Source: Streptomyces sp. NBC_00414 (GTDB lineage Bacteria; Actinomycetota; Actinomycetes; Streptomycetales; Streptomycetaceae). Taken from it: a DNA stretch of 64,000 nt. The position numbers and the translations under genes were made by a program. The stretch is taken from the NCBI RefSeq assembly GCF_036038375.1, contig NZ_CP107935.1:1550001-1614000 (forward strand), in the 5' to 3' direction. This document shows positions 62,043 to 64,000 of this stretch, piece by piece (the first letter of the stretch is position 1; the number at the start of each line of letters is the position of its first letter). The notes beneath the pieces were generated by a model. The model was not told the origin of the DNA, searched no databases, and worked only from the letters and a program-made list of their open reading frames with translations.

Positions 62043-62699
62043 ATGAGGTCGCTGGAACGCCACCGCGACGTCGGCGCATACGCGCTAGGCGTGCTGGACG
62101 AGGCGGATGCCTTCCGCTTCGAGGACCACCTCATGGAGTGTCCCCAGTGTGCGGTTCAGATACATGAACTGTCCGCGACGACACGGTCGTTGCGGGCGTA
62201 CGCCGAGGCGACGCCACGCTCGGTGAACCCCATGACCCAGGCGGGACCGGGCCTCCTGGACCGGCTCCTGGACGATGTCGTCACGGCCCGCAGGAGCGGG
62301 CGCAGGCGCTGGCTGTTCGCGGTCGCCGCCGCCGTGGTCTTCGCCGTCGGGGGGCCCGCTGTGGCGGTCTTCTCCGGGGACGAGAGCTCCGGCGCCACGA
62401 CGCTCGCCGCGACCGATCCGGGGACGGGCGTATGGGCCGAGGTCACCACCCAGGATCGGGCCTACGGCAGCGAGGTGGACGCGAAGGTCAAGAACGCCTC
62501 CGCCGACCAGTCCTGCGAACTCGTCGCCATCGGCCACGACGACTCGGAACAGGTCATCCTGAGCTGGACCGTGCCCAAGGGGGCCGCCGCGCCCTCCGCC
62601 GGCATGCAGGGCGCGGCGGCGATGCATCCCGCGGACATCGTCCGGTACGAGGTGCGCACGACGGACGGGAAGCGTCTCGTGACGATCGAGGCGCCCTGA
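62043..62699 (+). CDS. Anti-sigma factor with zinc-finger (zf-HC2/RskA type)
   Basis: 218 residues from ATG 62043. The zinc-binding anti-sigma domain has FEDHLMECPQCAVQIHEL (H-x3-C-x2-C). One membrane helix (WLFAVAAAVVFAVGGPAVAV) leads to an extracytoplasmic RskA-like domain with one Cys. Binds and holds the ECF sigma factor encoded 0.9 kb upstream until a signal outside the membrane releases it. Confidence 0.92.
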   Translation: MRSLERHRDVGAYALGVLDEADAFRFEDHLMECPQCAVQIHELSATTRSLRAYAEATPRSVNPMTQAGPGLLDRLLDDVVTARRSGRRRWLFAVAAAVVFAVGGPAVAVFSGDESSGATTLAATDPGTGVWAEVTTQDRAYGSEVDAKVKNASADQSCELVAIGHDDSEQVILSWTVPKGAAAPSAGMQGAAAMHPADIVRYEVRTTDGKRLVTIEAP

Positions 62700-62705
62700 G
62701 GCCCG

Positions 62706-62737
62706 GCCGGTCGACTTCCCGGAGCCGGCCGACCGGC
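62706..62737. terminator. Hairpin terminator between convergent genes
   Basis: GCCGGTCG (62706-62713) pairs with CGACCGGC (62730-62737). It lies between the anti-sigma and glycosylase gene stops. Confidence 0.6.
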
Positions 62738-62751
62738 AAGACTCCGGGGGG

Positions 62752-63615
62752 TCACTTCAGGAACTTGGACATCCTGCGGTCCGCGAGGGGCTTGCCGCCC
62801 GTCTGGCAGGTCGGGCAGTACTGGAGCGACGAGTCGCTGAAGGAGACCTCGCGGACGGTGTCTCCGCAGACCGGGCAGGGTTCGCCGGTGCGTCCGTGGA
62901 CGCGCAGGCCGCTCTTCTTCTCGGCCTTGAGCCGGCCCGCGGCCACTCCGCGGGACCGCTCGACGGCCTCCTTGAGGGTGGCCCGCAAGGCCTCGTACAG
63001 CCGCCGGGTCTCCTGCGGGGTCAGTGCGGAGGCCAGCTTGAAGGGCGACATCTTCGCGGCGTGCAGGATCTCGTCGCTGTAGGCGTTCCCCACCCCCGCG
63101 ATCAGGCTCTGGTCGCGCAGGGCGCCCTTCAGCTGTCTGCGCTCGCCCGCCAGGAGTCCGGCGAAGCGGGCCTCGTCGAAGTCGTCGGCCAGCGGGTCCG
63201 GGCCGAGGCGGGCCACCCCGGGAACTTCCCCCGGGTCCCGTACGACGTACACCGCCAGCCGTTTCTGGGTGCCGGCCTCGGTGAGGTCGAAGCCCTCGCC
63301 GGTCTCCAGGGCGACGCGCATGGCAAGAGGGCCCTTGCCGGGGCGGGGCGGCCCGTCGGGCAGCCGGTCCTTCCAGTGGAGCCAGCCCGCCCGGGCCAGA
63401 TGCGTGACGAAGTGCGGGCCGTCGGCGGTCTCCAGGTCCAGGAACTTGCCGTGCCGGTGCACGGCCGTGACCTCGCGGCCCTCCAGAGCGCCGAGCGGCG
63501 GGTCGTACGTCTTCAGCACACTGATCGCGACGGGCAGCACGCGGATGATCTCGTGGCCGACCAGATGGCCGACCAGGAAGTCCTTCAACGCTTCGACCTC
63601 GGGCAGTTCCGGCAT
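62752..63615 (-). CDS. Formamidopyrimidine-DNA glycosylase family protein (Fpg/Nei)
   Basis: 287 residues beginning MPELPEVEALKDFLVGHLVG, with Pro1/Glu2 as the catalytic pair after Met removal. The H2TH region is DQSLIAGVGNAYSDEILHAA, and the zinc finger is CPVCGDTVREVSFSDSSLQY-CPTCQTGG. Removes oxidised bases and nicks DNA in base-excision repair. The ending LADRRMSKFLK and the absence of the usual Fpg loop suggest a Nei-like actinobacterial paralogue rather than MutM. Confidence 0.92.
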   Translation of the reverse strand: MPELPEVEALKDFLVGHLVGHEIIRVLPVAISVLKTYDPPLGALEGREVTAVHRHGKFLDLETADGPHFVTHLARAGWLHWKDRLPDGPPRPGKGPLAMRVALETGEGFDLTEAGTQKRLAVYVVRDPGEVPGVARLGPDPLADDFDEARFAGLLAGERRQLKGALRDQSLIAGVGNAYSDEILHAAKMSPFKLASALTPQETRRLYEALRATLKEAVERSRGVAAGRLKAEKKSGLRVHGRTGEPCPVCGDTVREVSFSDSSLQYCPTCQTGGKPLADRRMSKFLK

Positions 63616-63740
63616 GGCTCCAGGGTGCCACCGACGCCCCGGCAGGGGCGCGGGGCTGTGTCATTCGAGCGGCTCCGCCGCGTGGGCGCGCTCAGCCCTC
63701 ACGGAGCCGCACTCGACACCCGCGCGGGCCCCGGGGCCCC

Positions 63741-64000
63741 TCACTCCCGATCCGGCACCAGGAACTCGCACCACACGCACTTGCCGCTGCCCCGCGCCTC
63801 CACGCCCCACACGTCCGCGATGCGGTCCACCAGCAGGAGGCCCCGCCCGGAGACGCCGGACTCCCCCGCCTCCCGGCGCCGGGGAAGCGCGCTGGACGCG
63901 TCCTCGACCTCGACGCGCAGGCGCCGGCCGGGGCCGGGGAGAGCCCGCAGGGTGACGATCGCGGAGCCCTCCGTGTGCATGAGAGCGTTGGTGATCAGTT
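63741..64000 (-). CDS. HATPase-domain regulator (anti-sigma factor/RsbW-like), 5' end outside window
   Basis: The C-terminal 86 residues enter from the right edge in the frame LITNALMHTEGSAIVTLRAL-PGPGRRLRVEVED, then SGRGLLLVDRIADVWGVE and WCEFLVPDRE. This is the N-box (xxNALMHT) and the G-rich G1/G2 region of the small HATPase_c proteins common in Streptomyces, which phosphorylate or bind anti-anti-sigma factors. The N-terminal third is beyond the window. Confidence 0.85.
   Translation of the reverse strand, partial: LITNALMHTEGSAIVTLRALPGPGRRLRVEVEDASSALPRRREAGESGVSGRGLLLVDRIADVWGVEARGSGKCVWCEFLVPDRE

Overview
The window is high-GC DNA typical of Streptomyces: strong GC bias at third codon positions, many GTG/TTG starts, ATGA/GTGA start-stop overlaps, and markers such as an ergothioneine operon, a class F sortase, a telomere terminal-protein gene remnant and the common Streptomyces intergenic palindrome built on GGCGCGGGGAACTGCGC. 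From memory, the gene order from about 18 kb onward (pirin, deformylase, thioredoxin, egtABCD, OlsB-like/PlsC-like pair, sdhBAC, LysR, PAS-GGDEF-EAL protein, lipoprotein) resembles the SCO0880s-SCO0930s arm region of S. coelicolor. No strain is claimed.

Left third (1-18.3 kb) is accessory and heavily decayed. 1-6.0 kb is an insertion-sequence pile-up: an IS110 fragment, an IS5-type element with 11-bp inverted ends, an IS5-type remnant, and two intact-looking DDE elements lying end to end (3711-4961 and 4962-6009). Between them sit two low-GC genes of unknown function: a 369-residue protein with a HEPN-like R-N-x3-H motif, and a small membrane protein. 6.0-9.2 kb holds an AraC regulator with a SnoaL-like partner, then truncated or frameshifted genes. 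At 9.15-9.45 kb there is a 19-bp inverted repeat and a two-repeat, one-spacer type I-E-like CRISPR remnant without cas genes. 9.8-18.3 kb is a chain of gene fragments: a HipA-like kinase start, an OLD-type ATPase fused by deletion to an MFS transporter, an ISL3 transposase head, three apparently intact small hypothetical genes, and a frameshifted tap-tpg (telomere protein) pair. Two copies of a hairpin element whose stem changes in a compensatory way bracket this stretch.

Right two thirds (18.3-64 kb) is orderly chromosome: pirin; a TPR protein; a PepSY membrane protein divergent from peptide deformylase; an FAD disulfide reductase and thioredoxin; pobA behind a LacI regulator; TetR with a doubled operator and an NADPH:FMN reductase; HAD and LLM enzymes; amidase; an NfeD-like/flotillin pair; a solitary PemK/MazF toxin convergent with a bacterial-type PARG; egtABCD; dodecin; an acyl-CoA synthetase; an ornithine-lipid-like acyltransferase pair; type B succinate dehydrogenase/fumarate reductase (sdhC-A-B) with a divergent LysR gene; a PAS-GGDEF-EAL cyclic-di-GMP protein (RmdA-like) coupled to a DUF574 methyltransferase; a repeat-containing lipoprotein; a cell-surface cluster (proline-rich protein, DUF4239 protein, two small secreted paralogues, class F sortase, polysaccharide deacetylase); a universal stress protein; an ECF sigma/anti-sigma locus; a Fpg/Nei glycosylase; and the end of an HATPase regulator.

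The most notable points are the decayed tap-tpg pair, the CRISPR remnant, the covarying hairpin pair, the possible HEPN protein split from its neighbour by an IS, the OLD-MFS deletion joint, the PARG-MazF pair, and the class F sortase with neighbours that have membrane tails but no LPXTG motif.
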